A program made the translations under genes and the position numbers. 64,000 bases of DNA from positions 186,001 to 250,000 of the forward strand of contig NZ_FNCI01000001.1 in assembly GCF_900100755.1 (NCBI RefSeq), read 5' to 3'. This document shows, one piece after another, positions 21,331 to 30,273 of the stretch. Position 1 is the first letter of the stretch; each line of letters begins with the position of its first letter. A model generated the notes under the pieces. It saw only the letters and a program-made list of their open reading frames with translations, did not search any database and was not told the DNA's origin. This DNA comes from Onishia taeanensis. GTDB taxonomy: Bacteria > Pseudomonadota > Gammaproteobacteria > Pseudomonadales > Halomonadaceae.

Positions 21331-21837
21331 ATGCTGGAAGATTGCCAAACCGCACTGGAGCGATGGGGGGGAGTCCATCGGTTGATCGATCGGTGGCTCG
21401 AAGAGCGTCGGGTGATGCTCAATAGCTTCGTCGCGCTCAGAAAAGATTGCGACGACGCTCTCGAGTCGGTTGAAAAGTCTCAGATCGATGGCTTCAGCGA
21501 GCTGCTCATGGACTACATCAGCGCCGGCCATTTCGAGATTTACCCGCAGCTGCGCGAGGAGGCCAAGGCCTTCAGCGACGACGAGGCGCTGACCATTGCC
21601 GATCAGTTGCTCGAGCGTCTCGAGATGTCCACTGAGCTGGTGCTGTCATTCGATGCTGACTACGCCACTCCGGATCGCTGCGAGTACTATCTGTGTCGCT
21701 TGCCGGCTTGGTTAGACCGCTTGGCAAAGGGGTTGGAGTCGCGGTTCGACCTGGAAGACCAGCTCATTGGTCGCCTGCACGCCGCGCACTCGCCGCCAAC
21801 AGAGGTTCAGCGCTCTATCGGCATGACCAGCTCCTGA
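21331..21837 (+). CDS. rsd: Regulator of sigma D, Rsd/AlgQ family anti-sigma factor
   Basis: Binds the housekeeping sigma factor RpoD and shifts RNA polymerase use; the Pseudomonas homologue AlgQ affects alginate and siderophore genes. The 168 residues (E. coli Rsd 158) are all helical, with the family opening LEDCQTALERWGGVHRLIDR and WLEERRVMLNSFVAL. GGGAGG precedes the ATG. A terminator at 21984-22014 follows. Confidence 0.9.
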   Translation: MLEDCQTALERWGGVHRLIDRWLEERRVMLNSFVALRKDCDDALESVEKSQIDGFSELLMDYISAGHFEIYPQLREEAKAFSDDEALTIADQLLERLEMSTELVLSFDADYATPDRCEYYLCRLPAWLDRLAKGLESRFDLEDQLIGRLHAAHSPPTEVQRSIGMTSS

Positions 21838-21983
21838 GCCTGATATTGAGTGAGCCTGTCGGCTGGCCTTGCGCTGGCCGCGATATCTTGGTTCGGGTGC
21901 CTGCGGGGACCGTCTCACTGTCAGCAGGCCCCTCTTGATTTCAGGTCATTGGCTCAACATCGCTCAACGTCTGAAGCCAACGC

Positions 21984-22014
21984 AAACGCCCCGGCCTATG
22001 ACCGGGGCGTTTTG
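21984..22014. terminator. Bidirectional terminator between rsd and the mqo-like gene
   Basis: Perfect 11-bp stem AAACGCCCCGG / CCGGGGCGTTT with a 7-nt loop between convergent genes. The A and T flanks let it act on both strands. A 14-bp near-repeat (TGTCCAGAGACTGA, then TGTCCAGAGCGATG) follows at 22029-22056. Confidence 0.85.
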
Positions 22015-22058
22015 CGTTCTGGGCTTGTTGTCCAGAGACTGATGTCCAGAGCGATGGC

Positions 22059-23453
22059 TTACATCAGCGACGTGGCTTCGGGGCGCTCGATATCCGTCAA
22101 CGGCACTTCGCCGGTCAGCAAGTCACGCTCGAAGGCCTCAGTATCGATGTTGAAACCGAGGAATTCCTGGGCCAGGAACATGTCTTTCTCGGCATTGCCA
22201 AGGCAGCTGGTGCCGCCGGGTGAAGGTGTCATATTGAAGACGATACCGGTACCCGGGTTGATCTTGGCCTCGCCCATGACCAGCTTCTGCTTCTCCTTGT
22301 CGATCAGCTGTGGCCGCACGCCACCGAAGCCCTTGGCAAAGCTCACGTCCTTGACGGTCAGGCTAGGCACGATCTTCTGCACGTCCTTGAGGAACAGGCG
22401 CTCGCGCAGCCAGGGCACCTCGAACATGAAGTTCTTGAAGATGTAGTTGCGAATGTCGCGCACCTTGAGCAGATCCCACAAAGCCTTGACCACGTTCTGA
22501 TCCAGGCGCAGCACCTTCAGAAACTCGATGAACGTCTTGCCGTTGTAGCGCTCGAGCAGCGGCAGCATCAGGGCGGTAGGGCCGAAGCGGGTCTTGTTCT
22601 CGACCAGTACATCCGGGTCGCCGTGCACGGCGGCGAAGGGCAGGTTCTCGTTCTGGACGGTGTAGACCTTGCCGTTGAGCACCTTGGGCGTGAAGTAGAA
22701 GGAGCCGGCCATCGGCAGGCAGGACTTGTCCAGGCCATAGCCCATCTGATGGGCGAACAATAGCGAGTGGCCGCCGGCGCTTACCACCACGTAGCGGGCC
22801 GTGAGGGTGCCCTTGTTGGGCGTCTCTATCTTGAAGAGATCCCCTTCCTTATGGATCTTCTCGACGGCGGTCGAGAGGTGCACGTCGAAGTCCATGCCCT
22901 TCTCGTCGGCGGCCTTCTGGCCTTCTTCAACGAAGGCTTCGGAAAGGGTGGTGTAGTTGACCGCGGTATATTCGCCGGTAGAGCCCATGGCCACGATCGG
23001 CTCTTCCGGGCGACGGCCTTCCACCAGCTTGGGCTCGAGCTCGGCGATGTCGTCGCGCTCGAGCAGCCTCATGTTGGGGAAGAGTTCGGAGAACTTGGTG
23101 AAGCGGTTGCGCAGGAAGTCGACTTCGCGGTCGCCCACGCCCAGCACCATCTTCGGATACTTGTAGACGACCTTGTCGCGCTTAACCGGGGTCAGCTTGG
23201 TGGCGAAATTGATCACCATGCCGGCGGTCCGCTTGGTCACCTTGGCTTTCTCGAGGGTGTAATTGGTTTCGATATCGCCGCAGTGAATGGTCTGGCTGTT
23301 GTTGCGACCGTGGGAGTTGACGATCGCCACATGATCGTACTTCTCGACCAGACCGACGGCCTTGAGGTCGGTGTAACGGGCCAGTTCATATAGCAGGGCG
23401 GTGCCGGAAACGCCGCCTCCTACAATTAGCACATCGTAGGTCGGGGTAGTCAT
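22059..23453 (-). CDS. mqo: FAD-dependent oxidoreductase, malate:quinone oxidoreductase type
   Basis: The 464-residue flavoprotein opens with the dinucleotide fold YDVLIVGGGVSGTALLYELA, then the Mqo-like substrate region NSHGRNNSQTIHCGDIETNY and, near the C-terminus, MTPSPGGTSCLGNAEKD. It would oxidise malate at the membrane and pass electrons to quinone. It is shorter than E. coli Mqo (548) and closer in size to epsilon-proteobacterial forms (about 450), so the exact 2-hydroxyacid substrate is inferred. Start: ATG 23453 follows GAGAGACC. A longer frame to 23603 would add 50 residues not typical of the fold. A palindrome lies in the leader. Confidence 0.78.
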   Translation of the reverse strand: MTTPTYDVLIVGGGVSGTALLYELARYTDLKAVGLVEKYDHVAIVNSHGRNNSQTIHCGDIETNYTLEKAKVTKRTAGMVINFATKLTPVKRDKVVYKYPKMVLGVGDREVDFLRNRFTKFSELFPNMRLLERDDIAELEPKLVEGRRPEEPIVAMGSTGEYTAVNYTTLSEAFVEEGQKAADEKGMDFDVHLSTAVEKIHKEGDLFKIETPNKGTLTARYVVVSAGGHSLLFAHQMGYGLDKSCLPMAGSFYFTPKVLNGKVYTVQNENLPFAAVHGDPDVLVENKTRFGPTALMLPLLERYNGKTFIEFLKVLRLDQNVVKALWDLLKVRDIRNYIFKNFMFEVPWLRERLFLKDVQKIVPSLTVKDVSFAKGFGGVRPQLIDKEKQKLVMGEAKINPGTGIVFNMTPSPGGTSCLGNAEKDMFLAQEFLGFNIDTEAFERDLLTGEVPLTDIERPEATSLM

Positions 23454-23486
23454 GGGGTCTCTCGCTTGTCTTGGTGCGGGACGAAC

Positions 23487-23507
23487 CCTCCGAGACGGTC
23501 TCGGAGG
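23487..23507. promoter_or_regulatory. Perfect 21-bp palindrome in the mqo leader
   Basis: CCTCCGAGAC, one G, GTCTCGGAGG. It lies 34-54 bp upstream of the mqo-like start, between a TATAAT (23566-23571, minus strand) and the start codon. It could be an operator or an RNA hairpin in the 5' leader. Confidence 0.5.
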
Positions 23508-23565
23508 CCCTGAGCCTGCAGGCGAGGCGCTGTCGCCGGCAGGGTCGACATGAAGCATTGCGCGC

Positions 23566-23571
23566 ATTATA
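23566..23571 (-). promoter_or_regulatory. -10 element for the mqo-like gene
   Basis: TATAAT on the minus strand, giving a leader of about 105 nt. The -35 region is weak (TTTTAT at 17 bp). Confidence 0.5.
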
Positions 23572-23599
23572 GCGCCTTCGTGGACAAATAAAATCCATC

Positions 23600-23890
23600 C
23601 CAAAGCTCGACTTTATGCTGAAGGAGAACCCCATAAGGAATTCCTTGGGTATGTGGGGCGTCATTTATTGCATAAAAATCAATGATTTGGATGGATGTCG
23701 CGATTGGCAATATTTGCTGCGTTGCACCAATGGATAAGATCCATCATAGCCATGAATTGTCGAAATGCCATGCCGGTTGGCGTCATCTGAGGCCGGGGAG
23801 GGGGCTGGGGGCACCTGAGCGTCGGGGCGAGCTAGGGCCTGAGGGGTGAGGCGGGGCTTGATCTTGTTGCGTGCCCATTAGCGGATAACA
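23600..23890. other. Gene-free stretch with short inverted repeats
   Basis: No supported gene. Features seen: palindrome AAGGAATTCCTT at 23635-23646; inverted repeat ATGGAT-AAG-ATCCAT at 23730-23744; and repeated ATCCATC/GATGGAT words at about 23592, 23689 and 23739. The part up to 23760 is A/T-rich; after that the DNA becomes G-rich. Possibly a regulator-binding region for the mqo-like gene. Confidence 0.4.
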
Positions 23891-23929
23891 CCCTGTTTGG
23901 CCAGTGAGTGGAATCATGGCCGAACAGGG
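23891..23929 (-). terminator. Hairpin after the HAD phosphatase gene
   Basis: 13-bp stem CCCTGTTTGGCCA / TGGCCGAACAGGG with one imperfect pair and a 13-nt loop, 34 bp beyond the HAD stop. No T-run follows on the minus strand. Confidence 0.45.
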
Positions 23930-23962
23930 CGGAGGGGAAAGGTTATTGAGGGTGGCGTAGGC

Positions 23963-24616
23963 TCAGCGCAGGCTGATCAGGCGCCAGCCATTATCCAGGG
24001 CGTGTTGGCGCAGCTTGGGGTCGGGGTCGACGGCCACCGGGTGGTCCACCAGCTCCAACAGGGGGAGGTCGTTATGCGAGTCGCTATAGAACCAGGCGCC
24101 ATCCATGGTCACACCGCGCCCTTCGAGCCACTGCTCTAGACGCACGACCTTGCCTTCTCGATAGCTTGGCGTGCCGGTGACGCGGCCGGTGTAGCGCCCT
24201 TCGTGAACTTCCGGCTCGACGGCTATCAGGTTGTCGATCCCCAGCCGCTCGGCGATAGGGCCGGTAATGAAGCGGTTGGTCGCTGTAATGATCAGCAGGG
24301 TGTCGCCCCGCGTGCGGTGACGTGCCACCAGTTCCTCGCCCCGCGTCAGAATGGCCGGCTCGATCTTGCTGGCCATGAACTGCTGGTGCCAGGCGACCAG
24401 TTGCTCGGGGGTGTTTTCGGCCAACGGTTTTAGCGCGACTTCGAGAAAGGCATGCATGTCGAGCGTGCCGTTCTCGTAATCGCGCATGAAGCGCTCGTTG
24501 GCCTCCCGGTAGGCAACCGGATCGACCGCGCCCTGTTCGAGCAGGAACTCTCCCCAGGCATGATCGCTGTCGATGCCGATCAGAGTATTGTCGAGATCGA
24601 AGATGGCCAGGCTCAA
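23963..24616 (-). CDS. HAD-IB family phosphatase (SerB-like)
   Basis: The 217-residue product has HAD motif I SLAIFDLDNTLIGIDSD, motif II TATN, the invariant lysine in SYREGKVVRL, and motif III/IV YSDSHNDLPLLE. A four-helix cap sits after motif I, the HAD-IB arrangement. It likely removes phosphate from a small metabolite; phosphoserine or histidinol phosphate are only guesses. The start is set at TTG 24616 because AAGGAG lies six bases upstream and motif I then begins at residue 2, as in family members. An ATG at 24751 would add 45 unrelated residues. It diverges from rppH, as its homologue does in Pseudomonas. Confidence 0.85.
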   Translation of the reverse strand: MSLAIFDLDNTLIGIDSDHAWGEFLLEQGAVDPVAYREANERFMRDYENGTLDMHAFLEVALKPLAENTPEQLVAWHQQFMASKIEPAILTRGEELVARHRTRGDTLLIITATNRFITGPIAERLGIDNLIAVEPEVHEGRYTGRVTGTPSYREGKVVRLEQWLEGRGVTMDGAWFYSDSHNDLPLLELVDHPVAVDPDPKLRQHALDNGWRLISLR

Positions 24617-24840
24617 GGCACACTCCTTGTAGTGTTGGCAATGGACGTCAGGATCTGCGCCATAAGGGCTTGTGCCGCAGGTCATAAAGCTGTCGCCGGA
24701 AGGCGACTGGATCAGAGGCGAATTATTGCAGAGTGGTTTGGCGTTGAACACCGCTGCAGGCAGGCGCTGTGAAGTGTATTGATGCCCTTTCCAGCTTTGT
24801 GGAAGAATGGCTTCAATATTGGATTCATAAGGTGATGTCC

Positions 24841-25332
24841 GTGATCGACGCTGACGGCTTTCGCCCCAATGTTGGCATTATCATTGCCAACCATGAGGGC
24901 CAGCTGCTTTGGGCGCGTCGGGTAGGACAGAATGCGTGGCAGTTTCCCCAGGGAGGCATCCAGGCCAACGAGACACCGCAACAGGCCCTGTACCGGGAGC
25001 TGGAAGAAGAGATCGGCCTTACCGAGGCCGATGTCGAACTGCTCGCCTGTACCCGAGGGTGGCTGCGCTACCGTCTGCCACGACGCATGATACGAACCCA
25101 TTCACGGCCGGTATGCATCGGCCAGAAACAGAAATGGTTTTTGCTGAGAATTCGCTGTACCGACAGTCGGGTCTGCATGGATACCACCCCCAAGCCTGAG
25201 TTCGATGGTTGGCGCTGGGTGAGCTACTGGTATCCCTTGGGGCAGGTGGTGCCCTTCAAGCGAGAGGTCTATCGCCGTGCCCTGCGTGAGCTGGCCCCAC
25301 GCGCGCAGCGACTGGCCCTGGGGGGTGATTGA
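24841..25332 (+). CDS. rppH: RNA pyrophosphohydrolase
   Basis: Removes pyrophosphate from mRNA 5' ends, triggering RNase E decay. The 163 residues carry the Nudix box [20 protein letters not shown] followed by IGL, plus [23 protein letters not shown] and [14 protein letters not shown], all typical of RppH. The start is placed at GTG 24841 because AAGG lies eight bases upstream and the protein then begins [12 protein letters not shown], like E. coli MIDDDGYRPNVG. ATG 24835 would add two residues. ptsP follows 66 bp later, the conserved rppH-ptsP pair. Confidence 0.95.
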   Translation: MIDADGFRPNVGIIIANHEGQLLWARRVGQNAWQFPQGGIQANETPQQALYRELEEEIGLTEADVELLACTRGWLRYRLPRRMIRTHSRPVCIGQKQKWFLLRIRCTDSRVCMDTTPKPEFDGWRWVSYWYPLGQVVPFKREVYRRALRELAPRAQRLALGGD

Positions 25333-25398
25333 CCCCGGGTCGGGCGCCGACACTCAAGCCGGCTGCAATTCAAACCGACAATGACAAGAAGAACGCTC

Positions 25399-27660
25399 AT
25401 GCTCGACGTGTTACGTCGTATCGTCCAAGAGGTCAACGAGGCGCGCAATCTGGATGCGGCGCTCTCGACTATGGTGCGCCGCATTCGCAAAGCGATGCGT
25501 ACTGACGTCTGTTCTTTCTATCTCTACGACGTCGAGCTGGAACGCCTGGTGCTGATGGAGACCATCGGCCTGCATTCGCGTGCCGTGAAGCAGGTCAGCA
25601 TGCCCCTGGGTGAAGGCTTGGTAGGGCTGGTCGGTCAGCGTGAGGAGCCGCTTAACTTGGAAGATGCGCCGGCGCATCCGCACTTTCGCTATTTCGAGGA
25701 AACCGGTGAAGAGCGCTTTTCGAGTTTTCTCGGTGTGCCTATCATCCACCAGCGACGCATGCTGGGTGTGTTGGTCGTACAGCAGCAAGACAAGCGGCGC
25801 TATGACGAGGGCGATGAAGCCTTTCTGGTAACCATGGCCGCGCAGCTGGGCGGGGTGCTGGCCCATGCATTGGCCACCGGCGCCTTGAGTAGCCCGGTGA
25901 GGGCCGATGGCCAGGCCGTTTTTACGGGGGTTGCCGCTTCGCCGGGCATGGTGATCGGCGACGCCGTGGTGATTGCCCCACCTGCTGACCTGGACAGCGT
26001 GCCCGACCTGATTCCTACCGATATCGGCTACGAAATCGACAGGCTCAAGGAAGCGATTCTCAAGGTGCGCGATGAACTGCGTGCCACGGGGGAACGCCTG
26101 GCCAGCCGGATCAGCGCTCAGGAGCTGGCGCTGTTCGAGGTCTACCAGCAGATGCTCAGCGAGGCGGCTCTTGGGCAAGAAGTCGAAAAGCGCATCCGCG
26201 AAGGGCAGTGGGCGCCCGGCGCGCTGGCCGACGTGGTGCGCCGCCACGTGCAGTACCTCGAGCGAGTCGACGACAACTATTTGCGTGAGCGCGCGGCAGA
26301 CGTGCGCGACTTGGGGCGGCGGGTGCTGGCGCATCTTCAGGAAGAGAGTGCCGAGACACCCTCTACGTATCCCGAGCGGACCATCCTGGTCGGTGACGAG
26401 ATCAGTGTGGCGACCCTCGGTGAAGTGCCTCGCGACAAGCTTGCCGGTCTGGTATCGATTCGCGGGTCCAGTACCTCCCACGTAGCGATCTTGGCCCGGG
26501 CGATGGGCGTGCCGACGGTACTCGGCATGGTCGATTTGCCATTGACGCGCCTCAACGGGGCGCCGGTGATTCTCGACGGCCATCGTGGCCGACTGTTCGT
26601 GCGTCCCGGCGAAGAACTCAAGCGGCACTACCAGATACTGATTGCCGAGGAGGATGCGCTGGCCGAGGTGCTCGAATATGAGCAGGATCTGCCCAGTGAG
26701 ACGCCTGATGCCCATGTGATGAAGCTCATGGTCAACACCGGCTTGGCCGTGGATGCGGTAGCGTCACTCAAGCCACGTGTCAGCGGGGTGGGGCTCTATC
26801 GCACCGAAGTGCCGTTCATGATCACCGAGCGATTCCCCGGCGAGCAAGAGCAGACCCGCTTGTACCGCGACCAGTTGGAGAGCTTTGCGCCGCTACCGGT
26901 GGTGATGCGCACCCTGGATATCGGTGGCGACAAGGATTTGCCCTATTTCCCTATCGAGGAAGCCAACCCCTTCCTCGGTTGGCGTGGCATTCGCGTGACG
27001 CTGGATCATCCCGAGGTGCTGATGGTCCAGCTGCGGGCCATGCTTCGGGCGTCCCATGGTCTGGATAATTTGCAGATCCTGTTGCCGATGATCACCAATA
27101 TCGAGGAGGTCGACAGCGCCCTGCGTCTGATCGATCGAGCTCAGGCCGAGCTGGAAGAGGATGGCATGCTGATCGAACGCCCGAAGATTGGCGTGATGAT
27201 CGAAGTGCCGGCCACGCTCTTCCAGCTTGGGGCGCTGGCGGGGCGCGTGGATTTCTTCTCGGTGGGCAGCAATGACCTGACTCAGTACCTGCTGGCGGTA
27301 GACCGCAACAACCCTCGAGTGGCTGAGCTCTATGACCCTTGCCATCCGGGGGTCTTGTCCGCGCTGGCACGCTTGGCCGATGAAACCGCTGCGCTTGCCG
27401 TCCCGACGTCGGTATGTGGCGAGCTGGCGGGTGACCCGGCCGGTGCACTGCTGTTGATGGGGATGGGCTTCGATACCCTGTCGATGAATGCCCCCAGTTT
27501 GCCGCGTGTGCGCGCCGCCATTCGCCGCGTGTCTTTACCGGCGGCCCGTGAGCTGGTTCAGGAAACGCTGACGCTGTCGACACCGTCGGCGGTGCGTGCC
27601 CATCTCAATGCCCGGCTAGGTGAGTGGCAGCTTGCTCACCTGCTTCCCCCCAGAGACTGA
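25399..27660 (+). CDS. ptsP: Phosphoenolpyruvate-protein phosphotransferase EI-Ntr
   Basis: First enzyme of the nitrogen phosphotransferase system; it takes phosphate from PEP and passes it to NPr, influencing nitrogen and potassium homeostasis. The 753 residues (E. coli 748) comprise an N-terminal GAF domain (about 5-150), the EI N-domain with phospho-His in GSSTSHVAILARAMG, and a C-terminal PEP-binding barrel (FFSVGSNDLTQYLLAVDRNN, and Cys in TSVCGE). Start ATG 25399 gives MLDVLRRIVQEV, as in E. coli; ATG 25381 is possible. Its ptsO/ptsN partners are not in the window. Confidence 0.95.
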   Translation: MLDVLRRIVQEVNEARNLDAALSTMVRRIRKAMRTDVCSFYLYDVELERLVLMETIGLHSRAVKQVSMPLGEGLVGLVGQREEPLNLEDAPAHPHFRYFEETGEERFSSFLGVPIIHQRRMLGVLVVQQQDKRRYDEGDEAFLVTMAAQLGGVLAHALATGALSSPVRADGQAVFTGVAASPGMVIGDAVVIAPPADLDSVPDLIPTDIGYEIDRLKEAILKVRDELRATGERLASRISAQELALFEVYQQMLSEAALGQEVEKRIREGQWAPGALADVVRRHVQYLERVDDNYLRERAADVRDLGRRVLAHLQEESAETPSTYPERTILVGDEISVATLGEVPRDKLAGLVSIRGSSTSHVAILARAMGVPTVLGMVDLPLTRLNGAPVILDGHRGRLFVRPGEELKRHYQILIAEEDALAEVLEYEQDLPSETPDAHVMKLMVNTGLAVDAVASLKPRVSGVGLYRTEVPFMITERFPGEQEQTRLYRDQLESFAPLPVVMRTLDIGGDKDLPYFPIEEANPFLGWRGIRVTLDHPEVLMVQLRAMLRASHGLDNLQILLPMITNIEEVDSALRLIDRAQAELEEDGMLIERPKIGVMIEVPATLFQLGALAGRVDFFSVGSNDLTQYLLAVDRNNPRVAELYDPCHPGVLSALARLADETAALAVPTSVCGELAGDPAGALLLMGMGFDTLSMNAPSLPRVRAAIRRVSLPAARELVQETLTLSTPSAVRAHLNARLGEWQLAHLLPPRD

Positions 27661-27731
27661 CTCGGCTTGTCGAGTGGATAACGAAGTATCCTGTCGCGCC
27701 AGGCAGTGTGGTGCTTCCTGGGCGCAAGCTT

Positions 27732-28529
27732 CTATGTCTGCCGCGTGCTGTCCCAGTTCCCGTTAAAGAGCGAGAGGTGTGTCACGCCCAGATCGCTGGC
27801 GTTGGCGCCAAAGCGACGTTCGCTTAATTCGAGTGGGCCATTCTGGCGCCATTCCAGCCAGGTGGTGGCCCGGGTGCCATAGGTCTCGCCGCGAATGAAG
27901 GGAGGTGCCAGTTGGCGCTCCAGGGCGAGGCCGACGCCGGTATCGGGTAGAGCCTGGTCGTCGATATCGAGGCCTGGTTGGAGCATCGCCGCCAGTGCCG
28001 ATTGTGGCCACCTGTCAGCAGCTAGGCTGTCGGCCAGGCCCTGGCGCGCAAAGGTTAGCTTGGGCCAAGGGGTGTCGAGCGTCGCATTGGAAAGGCCGTA
28101 AAGGCCTGCACTCAGGCGCTTGAGCTCAATGGCATCTCTGCCGCGATGCAGGTGCCAAAGCGCGGAGTGATCGCCTACTAACAGATTGAAGCCCGCATAA
28201 CGATAGGCTTTGCCACCCGCCAGAGTCTCCAGCCAGGCCGATAGATCATCGGCCTTGAGTGCCTCGGGGATCAGGTGGCCTCGGCTAGGGCCGTCGGGTG
28301 GGGCGTCGATGGCGGGGTCGCGGACATTGGTGACGGCGGCAAAGCGTCCTCGGCGATGCACCGCTAGCCAACTGCCACCGGCGACCAAATCGCGGCCGCC
28401 AATGATGTCTGGCTCGTCGGTCCACGCTCCCAGGGGCGCACTTTGTCGCGCAAAGAATTCATCCCGGTTGGCCACCAGGCGCAACCAAGCGGCGGTATGG
28501 GGTCGGTAGTCGAAAACGATCAAGCACAT
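27732..28529 (-). CDS. NRDE/TANGO2-family protein
   Basis: The 265-residue product begins MCLIVFDY, placing Cys2 as a potential N-terminal nucleophile, and contains the name-giving NRDE motif (LVANRDEFFARQSAPL) and GGRDLVAGGSWLAV. These are hallmarks of the family once called DUF833. The biochemical role is unresolved; the eukaryotic homologue TANGO2 affects lipid and haem handling. It lies on the opposite strand between ptsP and the receiver gene, a context like that around ptsP in pseudomonads. Confidence 0.88.
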   Translation of the reverse strand: MCLIVFDYRPHTAAWLRLVANRDEFFARQSAPLGAWTDEPDIIGGRDLVAGGSWLAVHRRGRFAAVTNVRDPAIDAPPDGPSRGHLIPEALKADDLSAWLETLAGGKAYRYAGFNLLVGDHSALWHLHRGRDAIELKRLSAGLYGLSNATLDTPWPKLTFARQGLADSLAADRWPQSALAAMLQPGLDIDDQALPDTGVGLALERQLAPPFIRGETYGTRATTWLEWRQNGPLELSERRFGANASDLGVTHLSLFNGNWDSTRQT

Positions 28530-28770
28530 TGCGCTACCTTACCCTTCGGTGTCGAAGCCGCAAAGCCTGATACGCGCATGGCGAGCTTGTTATCGCAGCG
28601 CAGACTCTGCTCCCCAACGTAACCTTAGCGGTGATTGGCAAAGGCAAAGAGGGCAGGAGTCGCTCATTGGATGTAGGCGATTGCCGACAGCATCGCTCGG
28701 TTTCATGACAGGGTTCCCGCAGCCACGTACACTCACCCTATCTTGGTCAGACGAACCGAAAAGGCAGTCA

Positions 28771-30174
28771 ATGCGAGTGGAAACGCGCCCAGATAGCTTG
28801 TGGCGGCGGCTGATATGGCCGGTGTTATGGCCACTGTTGCTAGCAGAAGCATCATTGGTGACGCTATGTGCCGTGGCTTGGTTCACGATATGGCCTGCAT
28901 CGCTCTCGGTGCAGAATACGTCGCTTGCCTTAACCGTATTGCTGCTGGTGCTGTTGGTGGGCACTGGGCTTATCGTCAGTATTTTTCTCGTCATGATTCG
29001 CCACCGTCTGCAGCGCTGGGAAACCCATCTCAGCGTGCCCTATGAGCGCCTCGAAAGGCTGCTACGCGAAGTCCAGAAAGAGCTACCTAACTGGCTCAAG
29101 CCCAAGCGCGTCCGCTTGGGGGCTGTGCCGGCGGGAAGCCCTGTGACGCGTTTGGAATCCCTTCTCGATAGCCTCGATACCTTGCTGAGCAGGCTGACCG
29201 AGCGCCCTCAATTGGAGCAGATGTTGGCAGGCTTGTCGGTCCCGGCCTTCATGATGCGTAATGATGTATTGGTAGATGCCAATACGGCCTTTGAGCAACT
29301 GATGGGGTGTAGTAAGAGCGATATCAAGGGCCTGAGCGCCCAGTGCATGTTGCGCTGCGAAGCCTCCAGTGCCGGCTGGGCCAAGGTGCGGCTGCATGAT
29401 AGCAAGGGCGGTTGGCATGGCCTGCGCATGCTGTCACTGCGCGACCATCATGACCATGAACTATGCATGCTCGAGCCCCTGGATAGTGCGCCGGACTATG
29501 CCGGTCAATTGGTCCAGGCGCGTGACCGCGCCCGCGAAGACTCGCGACTCAAGTCGACCTATATGACCTTGTTGCAGCGTGAGCTCGAGCCCATGATTCA
29601 GGAGCTCAATCAGTACTTCAGCGACGCTGGCGCGCCTCCGGGGCAGGAGAGCTTGCGTGAGCGCTTGGCCGATATTACCGCCTTGGTCACGAGCCTTTCG
29701 GAACCAATGGCGGAGTTGTTGGGTCAGCCTGCTGGGTCCGCTGAAAAAAATGACAAGGGGCCGCATTGGCCCAAGGTACTGGTCGTCGATGATGGCCCGG
29801 TTAATAGCATGCTGGCGCGTAATGTGCTCGAGGCCGAGGGCTTCGACGTCGATGTGGCCGAGAGCGGCGAAGAGGCGCTAAAACTTGCCGCCGAGCGGTT
29901 CTACGACCTGGTGTTCATGGATATCTACATGCCGTCGCTCGATGGCTTGGAGACCAGCCGTCGCTGGCGAGCACGTGAGACGCTACGCGAGACCGAAAGT
30001 GGCGAGAGTGAGCGAAGCGTATTGATCGCCCTGACGGCAAATGCCAGCGAGGCCGACTGCAAGAACTTTAAATCCGCCGGCATGGACGACTACCTGGCCA
30101 AGCCCTATCGTCCGCAGGCCCTGGTCAAGATGATCCGGCGCTGGCTGCCGGAGCTGGGTCGAGCGTCTGGCTGA
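28771..30174 (+). CDS. Membrane-anchored response regulator derived from a degenerate hybrid histidine kinase
   Basis: The 467-residue protein has two hydrophobic helices (about 14-38 and 48-73), a PAS-like segment (about 145-235), a helical stretch and a C-terminal receiver domain (335-460) with acidic pocket Asp340/Asp341, phospho-acceptor Asp384 (VFMDIYMP) and the switch lysine in LAKPYRP. The helical stretch DRAREDSRLKSTYMTLLQRE looks like a BarA-type dimerisation helix, but the H-box histidine is replaced by Arg270 and no ATPase domain follows. It therefore cannot autophosphorylate and must be fed by a partner. Start: ATG 28771 after AAGG; a longer frame from 28549 is unlikely. Confidence 0.8.
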   Translation: MRVETRPDSLWRRLIWPVLWPLLLAEASLVTLCAVAWFTIWPASLSVQNTSLALTVLLLVLLVGTGLIVSIFLVMIRHRLQRWETHLSVPYERLERLLREVQKELPNWLKPKRVRLGAVPAGSPVTRLESLLDSLDTLLSRLTERPQLEQMLAGLSVPAFMMRNDVLVDANTAFEQLMGCSKSDIKGLSAQCMLRCEASSAGWAKVRLHDSKGGWHGLRMLSLRDHHDHELCMLEPLDSAPDYAGQLVQARDRAREDSRLKSTYMTLLQRELEPMIQELNQYFSDAGAPPGQESLRERLADITALVTSLSEPMAELLGQPAGSAEKNDKGPHWPKVLVVDDGPVNSMLARNVLEAEGFDVDVAESGEEALKLAAERFYDLVFMDIYMPSLDGLETSRRWRARETLRETESGESERSVLIALTANASEADCKNFKSAGMDDYLAKPYRPQALVKMIRRWLPELGRASG

Positions 30175-30200
30175 CGTGCCATTCACTCTCCGGCCTTTCT

Positions 30201-30253
30201 CTGATATCAAGCCCTGATATCAACTCCTGATAACCACGCCCTGACACATCACT
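30201..30253 (+). repeat. 13-bp imperfect tandem repeat, 3-4 copies, before lgt
   Basis: CTGATATCAAGCC, CTGATATCAACTC, CTGATAACCACGC, then a shifted CTGACACATCACT. It starts 27 bp after the receiver-gene stop and ends about 20 bp before lgt. Confidence 0.8.
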
Positions 30254-30273
30254 CCCTTAATTCACCTGGATGC

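Noticed and set aside
24617-24751. Extension of the HAD phosphatase to an upstream ATG at 24751
   Set aside because: The added 45 residues are not phosphatase-like, whereas TTG 24616 has an ideal AAGGAG and puts motif I at the N-terminus as in the family.
25411-26715. 434-codon open frame antisense to ptsP
   Set aside because: Shadow frame caused by codon bias of ptsP, with no recognisable motif.
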